A DNA stretch of 64,000 nt from Caldilineaceae bacterium (GTDB lineage Bacteria; Chloroflexota; Anaerolineae; Caldilineales; Caldilineaceae), in NCBI GenBank assembly GCA_019637645.1, contig JAHBVH010000013.1, positions 65,397-129,396 on the forward strand, in the 5' to 3' direction. Shown piece after piece: positions 16,953 through 25,331 of this stretch (position 1 is the first letter of the stretch; each line of letters opens with the position of its first letter). The notes beneath the pieces are model-generated. The model was not told the origin of the DNA. It worked only from the letters and a program-made list of their open reading frames with translations, and ran no database searches. Position numbers and translations under genes: made by a program.

Positions 16953-17929
16953 GTCAGTCAATTTTTGCCATTACCTTCACCGCCCGCGAACAGGCCGAGC
17001 TGTTGCCGGTGACCGATGAGAGCCTTGACCCCGCGCCCAATGAGATTGCTGGGCGCACCTTGGTGACACTAGCCAGCCCTGGCACCGAACTCAATGGCGC
17101 GTATATCGGCAATCAATTTCCCCGCCAGCCTGGCTATGCCGCTATTTTTGAAGTAGAGCGCGTGGGGGCCGAAGTCGAAGGAGTACAGCCCGGCGAGTTG
17201 CGCTTTTGTATGGGCCGTCACCGCTCCTATCAGCGCTTTCCTGTGGTCGAAACCGTCGCTGTCCCGGCTGGATTGGCCCCCGAACGCGCCGTCTTTACCC
17301 GTCTCATGGGGGTGACCATGGCGACCTTGACGACGACCCCGGCGCGTCCGCCGGCATTGGTGATGGTGACCGGCTTAGGGCCGGTGGGCAACCTGGGCGC
17401 GCAGATCTTCCAAAGCTGCGGCTATCAGGTCTTGGTCGTTGATCCCGATCCGACGCGTCAGGAGCTTGCCAATCATGTGGGGTTGAGCCGCGTCTATGCT
17501 AGCGTGCCCAAAGAGGACGCTACCGTGGCTGGTCAAGTGGCGTTACAATTGGAGTGCTCCGGCCATGAGCAGGCCGCGGTCGATGGTTGTCATGTGTTGC
17601 AAAAATATGGGGAACTGAGCCAGATCGGCGCACCGTGGTCACAGCGGAACAATGCCACCGCCCATGAATTGCTGCGGCTCATTTTCTTCAACTATCTCAC
17701 CGTGCGCAGTGGCTGGGAATGGCAACTGCCCAATCATCCCACCACCTTCCGCCGCGGCAGCATCTTTGAAAACTATGCGGCTGGGTTACAGTGGCTGCAT
17801 GAGGAGCGGGTCAAAGTGGATGGACTCTATGAATTGATGGACCCCAGCAAGGCCCAAGCGGCCTATCAGGATATTCTGCACCGCCGCCTGACCTCGCTGG
17901 CCCCCATGTTTGATTGGCGTGGGGTGTAG
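16949..17929 (+). CDS. Medium-chain dehydrogenase/reductase family oxidoreductase
   Basis: A 326-residue MDR-family protein. The N-terminal GroES-like part includes TLVTLASPGTELNGAY and FPRQPGYAAIFEVERVGAEV. The Rossmann part begins MVTGLGPVGNLGAQIFQSCG and ends its second strand with Asp (VLVVDPDP), which favours NAD(H). The usual catalytic-zinc Cys and His of alcohol dehydrogenases are not obvious: the first domain has no GHE motif. It may therefore be a zinc-free branch. It is translationally coupled to the upstream barrel isomerase (ATGA overlap), suggesting oxidation of the isomerized sugar or of its precursor. Confidence 0.8.
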   Translation: MSQSIFAITFTAREQAELLPVTDESLDPAPNEIAGRTLVTLASPGTELNGAYIGNQFPRQPGYAAIFEVERVGAEVEGVQPGELRFCMGRHRSYQRFPVVETVAVPAGLAPERAVFTRLMGVTMATLTTTPARPPALVMVTGLGPVGNLGAQIFQSCGYQVLVVDPDPTRQELANHVGLSRVYASVPKEDATVAGQVALQLECSGHEQAAVDGCHVLQKYGELSQIGAPWSQRNNATAHELLRLIFFNYLTVRSGWEWQLPNHPTTFRRGSIFENYAAGLQWLHEERVKVDGLYELMDPSKAQAAYQDILHRRLTSLAPMFDWRGV

Positions 17930-17952
17930 AGCCATGCACTACGGTCACTGGT

Positions 17953-18378
17953 TTACCCAACAACCAGTGACCGTTCAAGCTCGGTAGCTGCTGTAACAAG
18001 CTCCTTCGTTGAAGGGCGGTCTGCTGATTTTAGCGTGCGTCCATATCTTTCACAAAAAAAACGAACGCATTCTGGCGCCAGATCGATGGCAGTTTCATCA
18101 TAGAGACCGGTTCTCGGGTTCAGCCAATTTAATGAATAGTTCCCTTCAACGAGGCGAAAGCGATCTTGATTGCGTAGTGGTTGAAAGACACCGCCAGGGT
18201 TGTGTTCAACAAAGAGTGGCTGGAAATCTAATTCATAAATGGAAACATCCAGTTCTTCTTCAAACCATAAACGGAGTACATAATCACAAACATACTCAGC
18301 CTTTAGCAAACCTCGTTCGTCGTGGTCTACCCAATTCTGCTCATTATCAGCATACGCTTGCCATTCTTGCCAATCCAT
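17953..18378 (-). CDS. DUF2442-domain small protein
   Basis: A 141-residue protein. The segment RLWFEEELDVSIYELDFQPLFVE, then GVFQPLRNQDRFRLV, and WLNPRTGLYDETAIDLAPE match the DUF2442 pattern (a short beta-rich domain). DUF2442 genes are often paired with DUF4160 genes in a toxin-antitoxin-like arrangement, and here a DUF4160 remnant lies three bases upstream. The N-terminal 30 residues are an addition to the minimal domain. Molecular function is unknown; the pairing suggests an antitoxin or DNA-binding-like partner, but that is inference. Confidence 0.7.
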   Translation of the reverse strand: MDWQEWQAYADNEQNWVDHDERGLLKAEYVCDYVLRLWFEEELDVSIYELDFQPLFVEHNPGGVFQPLRNQDRFRLVEGNYSLNWLNPRTGLYDETAIDLAPECVRFFCERYGRTLKSADRPSTKELVTAATELERSLVVG

Positions 18379-18381
18379 TAT

Positions 18382-18603
18382 TTACCCCACAATTCGTACT
18401 AGCTCACCACGTTTCGCTTTCTGCCATTCATCCAGAAGTTCATGTTCGTGAGCAGCAACCCAAGCTTTGATCAATTTGCGAAGGGCTGACGGTAGCTCTT
18501 TCCCTGGCCTCATCCATGTTCGCGTCTGAATTTCGATTCGATCATTGCGGACATCGCTTTGATACTTTACATGCACATGAGGAGGAGCATGGTCGTTATA
18601 GTT
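18382..18603 (-). pseudogene. DUF4160 gene with its 5' end removed by a palindromic element
   Basis: On the minus strand the conserved DUF4160 block NDHAPPHVHVKYQ is followed by the expected helical end (LRKLIKAWVAAHEHELLDEW) and a stop at 18382. Upstream of NYND an in-frame TAG falls at the boundary of the element at 18604-18690. The family's first 12-15 residues and start codon are therefore missing. A GTG at 18576 could restart translation of a 64-residue product. It is three bases from the DUF2442 gene. Confidence 0.6.
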
Positions 18604-18690
18604 CTAGGAGCTACGCACTTGAGCCAGACCTGACAGCTTTAACAAACCTGTCAGGTCTCTGGTCACACTGATCAACTGCGTAACTTCTAG
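18604..18690. repeat. MITE-like element: GCTACGCA ends around an ACAGG palindrome
   Basis: The 87-base element starts CTAGGAGCTACGCACTTGAG and ends ACTGCGTAACTTCTAG. CTAG occurs at both ends, either as part of the terminal inverted repeat or as a target duplication. Its centre (18626-18658) is the palindrome AGACCTGACAGC...CTGTCAGGTCT. Related elements lie at 8703, 21444 and 23172. Its left edge coincides with truncation of the DUF4160 gene. Confidence 0.7.
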
Positions 18691-18799
18691 TCGGTATGTC
18701 AAAAGCCGCGAAATCGTAGGGGTTCCCGGTAATCGCGGCGCGTCCTGGATCGGTTGTAAAGGTCTGCGGGAAGAAGTTCGGTAGCTCTATGAATGTCAT
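18691..18799 (-). pseudogene. Small 5' gene fragment cut by the palindromic element
   Basis: From an ATG at 18799, preceded by AAGGATGAAGAG, about 39 codons of coding-like sequence (MTFIELPNFFPQTFTTDP, then GNPYDFAAFDIPT) run into the repeat at 18690, where the frame continues without sense. It looks like the start of a gene whose remainder is gone. I do not recognise the family. Confidence 0.35.
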
Positions 18800-18814
18800 C
18801 TCTTCATCCTTCAT

Positions 18815-19315
18815 CGTTGCCGTCCCTCACCGTTGCCTTTCTACGCCGCAACAGTGCCCACCCCTTTATCCGCGGCCTATACTGCCGCAGCTTGAATCAA
18901 CAGTCATTCAGCCTATTGAACAGCGCCTAGTTTTGAGGCCAACAGCATAGCGCTTCCCATCCTCTCGTAACAGTGAAGCGCATCATGGAGCACGCCCGGC
19001 TCTCATATGATTTCATGGGCGTCGTCTCACCTTTTGCGAGGAGGTTATTCACTGGGCAGGAGCATGCCGGACGGATCTAGCCGCTGAGGCGGCTTCTCGT
19101 TGTTAGCGGCGGGTTGATGAAGGGTAAGCAATGAATGCGGTAGAGCTCACTCGTGCGCTTTAGCACAGCTTGACCGAGCCGGCGCTGATTTCAATCAGCG
19201 CTGGTTTACCGAATGTAATGGTTAATGTTCATCAGGCGGTGCTTGCCCTTCGTCCGCGGGGCTTTGCCCGTCCGTTGCTTCCATAAGCGTATATTCTACG
19301 GCGTTTTCCTCTCGG
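18815..19315. other. Intergenic stretch without a recognisable gene
   Basis: About 500 bases hold no convincing coding frame. The contents are the repeat at 19115-19234, a GC hairpin near 19079-19112 and otherwise featureless sequence. Together with the two gene fragments this marks a decayed spot about 1 kb long. Confidence 0.6.
19115..19234. repeat. About 120-base structured repeat, copy B
   Basis: Bounded by TGATGAA (19115-19121) and TTCATCA (19228-19234). It aligns over its whole length with 11331-11452, sharing the blocks GCTTGACCGAGC, GCGCTGATTTCAATCAGCGC and TGGTTTACCGAA. Conservation of the internal hairpin GCGCTGATT/AATCAGCGC and of the ends suggests a folded or mobile unit. Confidence 0.75.
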
Positions 19316-19353
19316 AAAAAAGAAAACCGCAGAATTCGCCTGAATCCTGCGGT
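19316..19353 (-). terminator. Rho-independent terminator of the glycosyltransferase gene
   Basis: On the minus strand ACCGCAGGATTC, loop AGGC and GAATTCTGCGGT form a 12-base stem, followed by TTTTCTTTTTT. It lies 29 bases past the stop codon at 19382. Confidence 0.92.
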
Positions 19354-19381
19354 TCATGGATAGCAAGGAGCGGTGTGGGGG

Positions 19382-20920
19382 TTACGGTGTGGAGGTCGTG
19401 TTTCTGGGCGCTGGCGCGGCAGGCTGTAAGGCGGTGCTGGCTGGTGGGGTAAAGAAGGCGGGTGGCATTTGGCAATAGCCGGTCAACCAAGCTTGTATTT
19501 CTAGGAAGGGTAGCGACTGGGACGCGGCTGCGATTTGGCGCGTCGGTGGCGTTGCGCGTTCCGCTGCTTGGGCATGGGCCACGGCTTGATATTGGAAGCC
19601 ATTGATCATCCAGGCAAAGGTCAGAATCGTGACACAGGTAAAGGCATAACCCGGCACCATGCGTAATGGCCCGGCCAGCGACATGCGATTTTGATTCCAC
19701 CGCGTGATCCACCCTTGTTGATTCATGGTAAAGAAGGCGTAGATCTTGACAATCGCGGTCCAGTAGCTAAAAAAGACATACCAAGGCAAAATGCGTACAT
19801 TCCAGCGGTTGCGCCGCAGATGCGGCCAGATCTTGATGGTGCGGGACAGCAACCACCAGAAGAGCAAAAAGAGGACGACCGACCACCGTTGTTCAACCGC
19901 CGAGTTGATCAAATAGACGGGGCCAACCAAGGTTGTCAGTGGCTGGACGAGCCGATCCAGCAGGTGGAAGAGCAGAATCGGTTTGCGCCAAATCCACCGG
20001 CTAAAGAGCGCTTTGAGATCGGCGCGCCAGCTGTTGCGCGCCCAACGGAGGCGCTGCTTGAGGAAGCTCTGCATTTCGGTGGCACCAGGGGTGTAGACAC
20101 AAGCCGTTTCCTGATAGCGCACTTTCCAACCTTCACCTTGTACCAATAAAGTCAACGCTTTGTCGTCGCCGCTGATCACTGGGCGTCCAAAGAACGTTTC
20201 GTGGAGCAAATCGTCGAGCACAGGGAGCACCGCCGAACGCCGGTAGACAGCGGTTCGTCCCGACAAACAGGTGACGGCGTCACCAAAGGCCGTCAGAAAC
20301 CGAATTTCATCGGTATAACGAATGTCTAAATAGACATCAAACAGGCGCTGGGCCAGGGCTTTGGGGTGAAAGACATTTTGTCGGGTGGTTACACCGCCCA
20401 CGCTGGGGTCCACAAAAGGGGCGACGGCATTGACCAGCACATCGTCGTCCCAAATGGTATCGCTATCTACTAGAAAGATAATCGTGCCACTGGAGTGTAA
20501 CATCCCATCGACCAACGCCGGGCGCTTGCCCGGCTTCTGAGTCACGATCATCTTCATCTGGATGCCATGGCCAGCCCATTCTTCGGTAAAGGCTTGGAAG
20601 ATCTGCATACAGCGTTCATCGGAGTGATCGATCACGGCGATGAGTTCGCTTGGTCCGTTGCTGGCCCAGGAGTGTAAGGCCGCGCGAAAGACATCGGGTG
20701 CTTCATTGTAAACGGGTGTGATCACACTGGTGGTTGGCCGGTAGTCATTGGGGGGGGTAGGCCGATAAAAGGTGCCGATCAAGCGGCGTAGCCCCCAAAT
20801 GCCCCAACGCCAAGCGCCAATCGCCCCAATCGGGGTTGAAAAGATCAAATAGATCAAGAGGACATAGATATACGCCATGCCACTGACCGCCGAATGGCAC
20901 ATGATATCAAAGATGCTCAT
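19382..20920 (-). CDS. Processive family 2 glycosyltransferase (cellulose/chitin/hyaluronan-synthase-like)
   Basis: A 512-residue membrane glycosyltransferase. An N-terminal membrane helix (about 14-35) precedes the GT2 domain with SVITPVYNEAP (about 65-75), the D-x-D motif VDSDT (151-155), ISGDDKAL with the catalytic acid (about 249-256) and QRLRW (289-293). That last motif marks processive synthases. Several membrane helices follow (about 320-445), then a soluble tail. The frame runs to 21289, but its first 123 residues lack family character and the ATG at 20920 matches the expected start, so the shorter form is given. It probably makes an exported or capsular beta-linked polysaccharide. 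No partner genes such as a bcsB are adjacent. Confidence 0.85.
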   Translation of the reverse strand: MSIFDIMCHSAVSGMAYIYVLLIYLIFSTPIGAIGAWRWGIWGLRRLIGTFYRPTPPNDYRPTTSVITPVYNEAPDVFRAALHSWASNGPSELIAVIDHSDERCMQIFQAFTEEWAGHGIQMKMIVTQKPGKRPALVDGMLHSSGTIIFLVDSDTIWDDDVLVNAVAPFVDPSVGGVTTRQNVFHPKALAQRLFDVYLDIRYTDEIRFLTAFGDAVTCLSGRTAVYRRSAVLPVLDDLLHETFFGRPVISGDDKALTLLVQGEGWKVRYQETACVYTPGATEMQSFLKQRLRWARNSWRADLKALFSRWIWRKPILLFHLLDRLVQPLTTLVGPVYLINSAVEQRWSVVLFLLFWWLLSRTIKIWPHLRRNRWNVRILPWYVFFSYWTAIVKIYAFFTMNQQGWITRWNQNRMSLAGPLRMVPGYAFTCVTILTFAWMINGFQYQAVAHAQAAERATPPTRQIAAASQSLPFLEIQAWLTGYCQMPPAFFTPPASTALQPAAPAPRNTTSTP

Positions 20921-21443
20921 GCCCCGTTTTCCCTTCTTCTGATGCCCGGCCACAAGACCGGTCTTGCTGTGCTGCGATTGGTTTGGGGCGAGACGGGGCG
21001 CTGTTGCCCTGTCAAAGGTGTGTGGACAGGATGAATGACGCGCCAAACCAGCTTTTGTTGCGCTTGGGCAAAAAGCATGGATGCCGCGGCTCATCTGGCA
21101 ATATCCACCTTGACCAAATCTTTCCTGCCCAAATCTTGTTCGGTAACTCAAGGGAACGAAGGCATCAGCCACGGCCATTTTTCGCATTTTTACGAAATCT
21201 GATGTGCTGTTGGCGCGCTGCTCGCTCGAACGGTCACCCGGCCTTGTCGCTTGCGTCGTACTACACTCGGTGAATGAGCCTTGAACCATTCATTGGATCA
21301 ACCCAGGACTTTTGCTTCGTTGTCATACCTGCCATTATAGAGAAAAGGATTAACAAAATGTTTACGAAAGAACAACAGGAGGTTAAAGGGGGCGAAGCTT
21401 GCAAAAGTGCAAGCAAAGGAGGAAGATAATCGATGCTAGGTGG
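20921..21443. other. Leader/intergenic region upstream of the glycosyltransferase
   Basis: About 520 bases contain no other credible gene if the glycosyltransferase starts at 20920. The proximal part (20921-21289) is an open frame in the same phase but lacks recognisable motifs. A leftward promoter may lie near 21334. Confidence 0.45.
21334..21339 (-). promoter_or_regulatory. Possible -10 hexamer for the glycosyltransferase
   Basis: On the minus strand TATAAT occurs here in an AT-rich stretch (21334-21339). No good -35 box lies 16-18 bases upstream, so the call is tentative. Confidence 0.25.
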
Positions 21444-21528
21444 TAGGTGTTACGCCCTTGGACAAAACCTGACAGGTTTTCAAAACCTGTCAGGTTTCTC
21501 AGCGCACCACTTCACTGCGTAATGTCTA
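21444..21528. repeat. MITE-like element with central ACAGG palindrome
   Basis: Ends TAGGTGTTACGC and GCGTAATGTCTA are inverted, and the centre (21465-21497) is a perfect 16-base-arm palindrome around a single C. The right end supplies the TAG stop codon of the aminotransferase gene read on the minus strand. The element is a relative of 18604-18690. Confidence 0.75.
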
Positions 21529-22827
21529 TACTTCCTGTAGCGCTGCGGCAACCGCGTGCAGGGTCTGCTCTATTTGCGCTTCGGTGTGGGCGGCGGAGAT
21601 ATACCAAACGCCGCGTTCAATGAGACGTACCCCCTGTTGCAGCATGGCGACACAAAAACGACTGTAGCGCTCTTTGTCGCAAGATTGGGCATAGTCTCGG
21701 TAATCGCGGATGGCGGGCAGCTCGGTGAAGGAGAGATGAAAGGCCGTGGGCAGCCCTTGGACATGGAGCGGCAGCCCCAAGCGCTGACCAATGGCGCGGA
21801 TCTCGGTCATCAGGGTGGTGCCGGTCTGCTCGAGTTGGCGATAGATTGCTCCATTGTCCTTTTCCAATTCGGCAATGGCAGCCGCCGACGCCGCCATGGA
21901 AATGACATTGCTATTAAAGGTGCCCGAGTGATTGACCCCTTCGGCAAAGCGCTGCATGTAGGCTTGTTTTCCCACGAGCGCGGCATTGGCAAAGCCGCCA
22001 GCCATGGCTTTCGCAAAGCTAGCTAAATCCCCCGTGACGCCAAAGCGGCCTTGCGCACCCTGGAGCCCCAAGCGGAAGCCGGTAATTGTTTCGTCGATGT
22101 AGAGCAGCGCACCATATTGATCACAAAGCTGACGCAGGCCAGCCAAGAAGCCTGGTTCCGGTGGAATCGCGCCGGTGTTACACATCATCGCTTCCGTCAT
22201 CACCGCGGCGATCTCATGCCCATGTTCGGCAAAGAGCCGCTCCACCAAGCTGAGATCGTTCCAGGGCAGCACAAAAAAGTCGGTCAACGCACTGCTGGTT
22301 TGGCCGGGCGTACCAGGCAGGACATTGGGCGCTTCGCGGGGTCCGGCCTTGTCCAATGGCGGCGCAACGCTGACCAAGACATTGTCAAACCAGCCATGAT
22401 AGTGCCCCTCAAAGCGGAGGATCTTGGTGCGCCCTGTGATGGCACGCGCGAGGCGCATGGCCGCTTGCACCATTTCCGAACCACTGAGGCCAAAGCGACA
22501 CAGTTCTGCCCCTGGCACCAACTGTACCATTTTTTCCGCGACGGTAATTTCCAGTTCATGCTGCCCGGCAAAGAGTTGGCCTTTTTGCATCGCCGCGTTA
22601 ACCCCAGCCAAGACAGCAGGGTGGGAGTGGCCCAAGATCATCGGCCCTTGACCAAGGACATAGTCGATGTAGCCATTACCATCGACATCGTAGATCATCG
22701 CGCCGGAAGCCCGTTCAAAAAAAAGGGGGATTGGTTTGCTCAACAAGCGTACATTGCTACTCACGCCGCCGGCGAGCGACGATTGGGCTCGCGTAAAGAG
22801 TTCTTGCGAGCGTTGCCAGTTGGTCAT
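21526..22827 (-). CDS. Glutamate-1-semialdehyde-aminomutase-like class III aminotransferase
   Basis: A 433-residue PLP enzyme of the class III fold-type I family. K273 in SFAKAMAGG is the expected PLP lysine, IDETITGFR (about 244-252) carries the cofactor-binding Asp, and GLSGSEMVQAAMRLAR (about 113-128) is the phosphate-loop region. It resembles HemL, but haem genes are absent nearby and the sequence differs at several HemL blocks. A broader omega-type amino-acid transaminase is therefore more likely than a true HemL. The start ATG at 22827 has AAAGGAAA about eight bases upstream. Its stop lies in the repeat element, yet the length is normal for the family. Confidence 0.83.
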   Translation of the reverse strand: MTNWQRSQELFTRAQSSLAGGVSSNVRLLSKPIPLFFERASGAMIYDVDGNGYIDYVLGQGPMILGHSHPAVLAGVNAAMQKGQLFAGQHELEITVAEKMVQLVPGAELCRFGLSGSEMVQAAMRLARAITGRTKILRFEGHYHGWFDNVLVSVAPPLDKAGPREAPNVLPGTPGQTSSALTDFFVLPWNDLSLVERLFAEHGHEIAAVMTEAMMCNTGAIPPEPGFLAGLRQLCDQYGALLYIDETITGFRLGLQGAQGRFGVTGDLASFAKAMAGGFANAALVGKQAYMQRFAEGVNHSGTFNSNVISMAASAAAIAELEKDNGAIYRQLEQTGTTLMTEIRAIGQRLGLPLHVQGLPTAFHLSFTELPAIRDYRDYAQSCDKERYSRFCVAMLQQGVRLIERGVWYISAAHTEAQIEQTLHAVAAALQEV

Positions 22828-22983
22828 GAAAATTTCCTTTCCATCATGCCATCAAAAATAAATGAATAGACCTTTGCCAGAGCTACCTGTCAAGTTTGCA
22901 AAACCTGATACTGCATGGGCTGTTGTCCTGAACAGGGGCTCTACAGGACAAATAAAGAAAGCTGCATTTTTTTGAAAACGAGG

Positions 22984-23012
22984 TTGACAAAATATTAAGA
23001 ATAAACTATAAT
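22984..23012 (+). promoter_or_regulatory. Full-consensus sigma-70 promoter
   Basis: TTGACA (22984-22989), a 17-base AT-rich spacer and TATAAT (23007-23012) are exact consensus with ideal spacing. It is the strongest promoter sequence seen in the window and points toward the PKD-domain gene. Confidence 0.75.
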
Positions 23013-23171
23013 CTCTTCCAGATTACATTGCCTGCTCAGCGCCATGACAACAACGAACATTGGGATCGATTTACATCCATCGCCGCCAAGATGGAGCAGC
23101 AATCAGGGGGTCGGCATGACCGATCAAGCCTTGTTTCACCGTGATAGGTAACCAGCCTCTATCTGCTTATT

Positions 23172-23252
23172 GGGGTGTTACGCCCTTGGGCAACCCTGCT
23201 CGGTTTTCAAAACCTGTCAGGTCTTTGGTCATACCAGCCAACTGCGTAATTC
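23172..23252. repeat. MITE-like element in the PKD gene leader
   Basis: GGTGTTACGCCCTTGG at the left and ACTGCGTAATTCC at the right frame an imperfect CGGTTTTCAAAACCTG palindrome (23193-23222). It sits between the consensus promoter and the PKD gene, so it would be transcribed. Confidence 0.65.
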
Positions 23253-23360
23253 CGCTTATTATATCCCGAATCTACAAATTTAGCACTGAGCAGCCAAAGC
23301 TCGTCAACTTGACATCATTATCATCCACCGCTTCCGACGATCAAGTGAAGGAGAAACCTC

Positions 23361-25157
23361 ATGCCCCCACGGCGCTCTGCTGCGTTCATTGCTCTTTTCC
23401 TCTTGTTCTTTGGCTTTTGGCTGCCCCAGGCACTAGCTTCGCTGGCTGCCCCAGCCATGGCCGAAACCATCCTTCCCTTTGCTCAGGCACCGGATCTTAC
23501 GAGCCCAGACGAATTACCCATTCAGTTGGCGGCCAGCCATGATGGCCCCAAGCCGATCGGCGCGCTCGTGACCTTTACCGCCACGGTCACGAGTGGCGAT
23601 GCCACGGGGCTTACCTATGTGTGGCACTTTGGCGATGGTCAAACCCAACCGGGGCGTGTGGTGCAACATAGCTACGGCCAGCCGGGTAATTATAGCGTGT
23701 TCGTCATTGCCAGCCGCAACAACGACAGCAAGTTGGCGACCACCATGGTCGCGATTGTGGCGGTCCCACCCACCGCAACACCCCGGCCCGTTCCCGTCGG
23801 CGGGCTTCAGGCAACGAGCAGCGCGCCCACCATTGCCGGGAATCCCACTACCTTCCTCGCCACCATTGCCCAAGGCACCCATGTGAGCTATGGGTGGGAT
23901 TTTGGCGATGGTACGACCGCCACTGGCCCCTCCGTGAGCCATGTCTATCAAACACCAGGAAGCTATCTAGTTACAGTGACTGCTGACAACGACTATGGGC
24001 CGGCGCAGAGCACCACGCTTCAGGTGGCCATTCAAGATGCGCCGCCCAAAGGGCTTCATATTGATTATGCCACACCACTGCTACTGAGCAATCTGAATCC
24101 TTTTACGGCAACCGTGGAAAGTGGTACCAATGTGCAGTATCAATGGTCGATTAGCGATGGCACAATCTACCGTGGGCCTGTGATCAACCATCTCTTTCGT
24201 ACGCTGGGAACCCACGTCATCCGCGTCGAAGCTAGCAACTCTGCTGGAACCATCTATGCGACGGCGGTCGTGGCTGTTCAAGACCAACCACCCACCATTA
24301 CGCAACTCTTTGACGACGGTCCGAAGCCACCTGGACAGCCGATTAACTTTTTGGCCCTGGTCGAAAGCAATTCGGCTATCTCCATTCAATGGCATTGGGG
24401 CAATGGTGAGCCTGTAACCACGGCTGCGCGTGAGGTTGGCGGCACAACGGTGCAACAACTCCAAGAGACGTATACCTACCACCAGCCCGGCAAGTATATT
24501 GTTTCGCTGGTGGTTGCGAACGCCAATGGGCTGAGCTACCGAGAATTTATTGTCTATGTTGGTACCAATAAACCGCCGCCCCAAGCCCTGCGCCTCACGA
24601 TAGCACAGGCCATTCCTCTGCGTGCCCATCCGATCACCATGCGCCTTGATCTCGACAGTCAACGTTTTACCTGTCAGTGGACTTTGGGTGATGGCGGCAC
24701 TGCGGTAGCTCCTCCCACCATTCAATATACCTACCAACAAAGCGGTGCCTATATCGTGTCGGCATCCTGTACTGCGGAAGGGCAAGCACCTGTCGAAGTC
24801 GATACGATTGTTCATATTGGTGAGCAGTTCTTTTTGCCGGTGTTATTGGTGAACCGTTCGTTTGGACCGACTGGTGTGCCTGGCAGCGGGGGCGATACAA
24901 GCATACTGCCAACCCCAACGGTGATGGAGCTGCCAAGTGAACAGCCCAGCGCTACCCCAACGGCCACCGCTACCGAAATGCCACCAGCGGCCCCCACGGC
25001 TACGGCGACGGCGCTAAGTGGCACCATTCCGCAAGCCACGCCCACCGAACTACCACCAGCGGCCCCCACGGCCACCGCGACGGCACTGAGTGGCACCATT
25101 CCGCAAGCCACGCCAACGCCCACTGATGCACCGGGCGGCACCGTACCCCAGCCTTAG
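23361..25157 (+). CDS. Secreted multi-PKD-domain protein
   Basis: This 598-residue protein has a signal peptide (FIALFLLFFGFWLPQALASLA). At least four, probably five, PKD beta-sandwich domains follow, each recognisable by a GDG or GNG turn and a closing Y-x-x-P/L-G-x-Y-x-V strand. Examples are VWHFGDGQTQPG, YGWDFGDGTTATG, QWSISDGTIYRG and QWTLGDGGT. Residues about 515-598 are a Pro/Thr/Ala-rich stalk with a duplicated 24-residue unit. No sortase motif or final membrane helix is visible, so the protein may be secreted or wall-associated. The ATG at 23361 has GAAGGAG nine bases upstream. PKD domains commonly mediate carbohydrate or protein contacts outside the cell. Confidence 0.85.
   Translation: MPPRRSAAFIALFLLFFGFWLPQALASLAAPAMAETILPFAQAPDLTSPDELPIQLAASHDGPKPIGALVTFTATVTSGDATGLTYVWHFGDGQTQPGRVVQHSYGQPGNYSVFVIASRNNDSKLATTMVAIVAVPPTATPRPVPVGGLQATSSAPTIAGNPTTFLATIAQGTHVSYGWDFGDGTTATGPSVSHVYQTPGSYLVTVTADNDYGPAQSTTLQVAIQDAPPKGLHIDYATPLLLSNLNPFTATVESGTNVQYQWSISDGTIYRGPVINHLFRTLGTHVIRVEASNSAGTIYATAVVAVQDQPPTITQLFDDGPKPPGQPINFLALVESNSAISIQWHWGNGEPVTTAAREVGGTTVQQLQETYTYHQPGKYIVSLVVANANGLSYREFIVYVGTNKPPPQALRLTIAQAIPLRAHPITMRLDLDSQRFTCQWTLGDGGTAVAPPTIQYTYQQSGAYIVSASCTAEGQAPVEVDTIVHIGEQFFLPVLLVNRSFGPTGVPGSGGDTSILPTPTVMELPSEQPSATPTATATEMPPAAPTATATALSGTIPQATPTELPPAAPTATATALSGTIPQATPTPTDAPGGTVPQP
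24981..25124. repeat. In-frame 72-base tandem duplication
   Basis: Two units of 72 bases (24981-25052 and 25053-25124) with few differences encode the PPAAPTATATALSGTIPQAT unit of the Pro/Thr-rich tail, so the duplication is coding. Such units vary easily in copy number. Confidence 0.85.
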
Positions 25158-25262
25158 CCGCGGTAAACGAATCCCGAACGGGGAGAACGCTACCCTCCCT
25201 TGTCTAAAATTAGTACAAATTGTCGAAAAGCTGCTACACTATAGCCATCGAATCGGCGTAAG

Positions 25263-25290
25263 GAGAGGCGAGCTTGCATACTCGCCTCTC
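25263..25290 (+). promoter_or_regulatory. Leader hairpin before rimO
   Basis: GAGAGGCGAG (25263-25272) pairs perfectly with 25281-25290 around CTTGCATA. It is followed by TTTACG rather than a long T-run. It could be a weak attenuator in the rimO leader or the end of the PKD transcript. Confidence 0.5.
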
Positions 25291-25331
25291 TTTACGCCAC
25301 ACGTGCGTAGAGGGAGAGAGTAAGCTGTTTT

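Larger units (their letters stand above)
22828..23360. other. Intergenic region with promoter and repeat
   Basis: These 533 bases hold a degenerate palindrome near 22886-22912, a consensus promoter (22984-23012), and a MITE-like element (23172-23252). A 35-codon frame (23044-23151) has no ribosome site and is not called. If the promoter drives the PKD gene, the leader is about 340 bases. Confidence 0.6.

Noticed and set aside
20921..21289. A 123-residue N-terminal extension of the glycosyltransferase.
   Set aside because: It lacks membrane or domain features, is rich in Cys, Ser and His as in non-coding readings, and the family start is at 20920.
23044..23151. A 35-codon frame just after the consensus promoter.
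   Set aside because: No Shine-Dalgarno sequence and no leader-peptide feature; the length is expected by chance.
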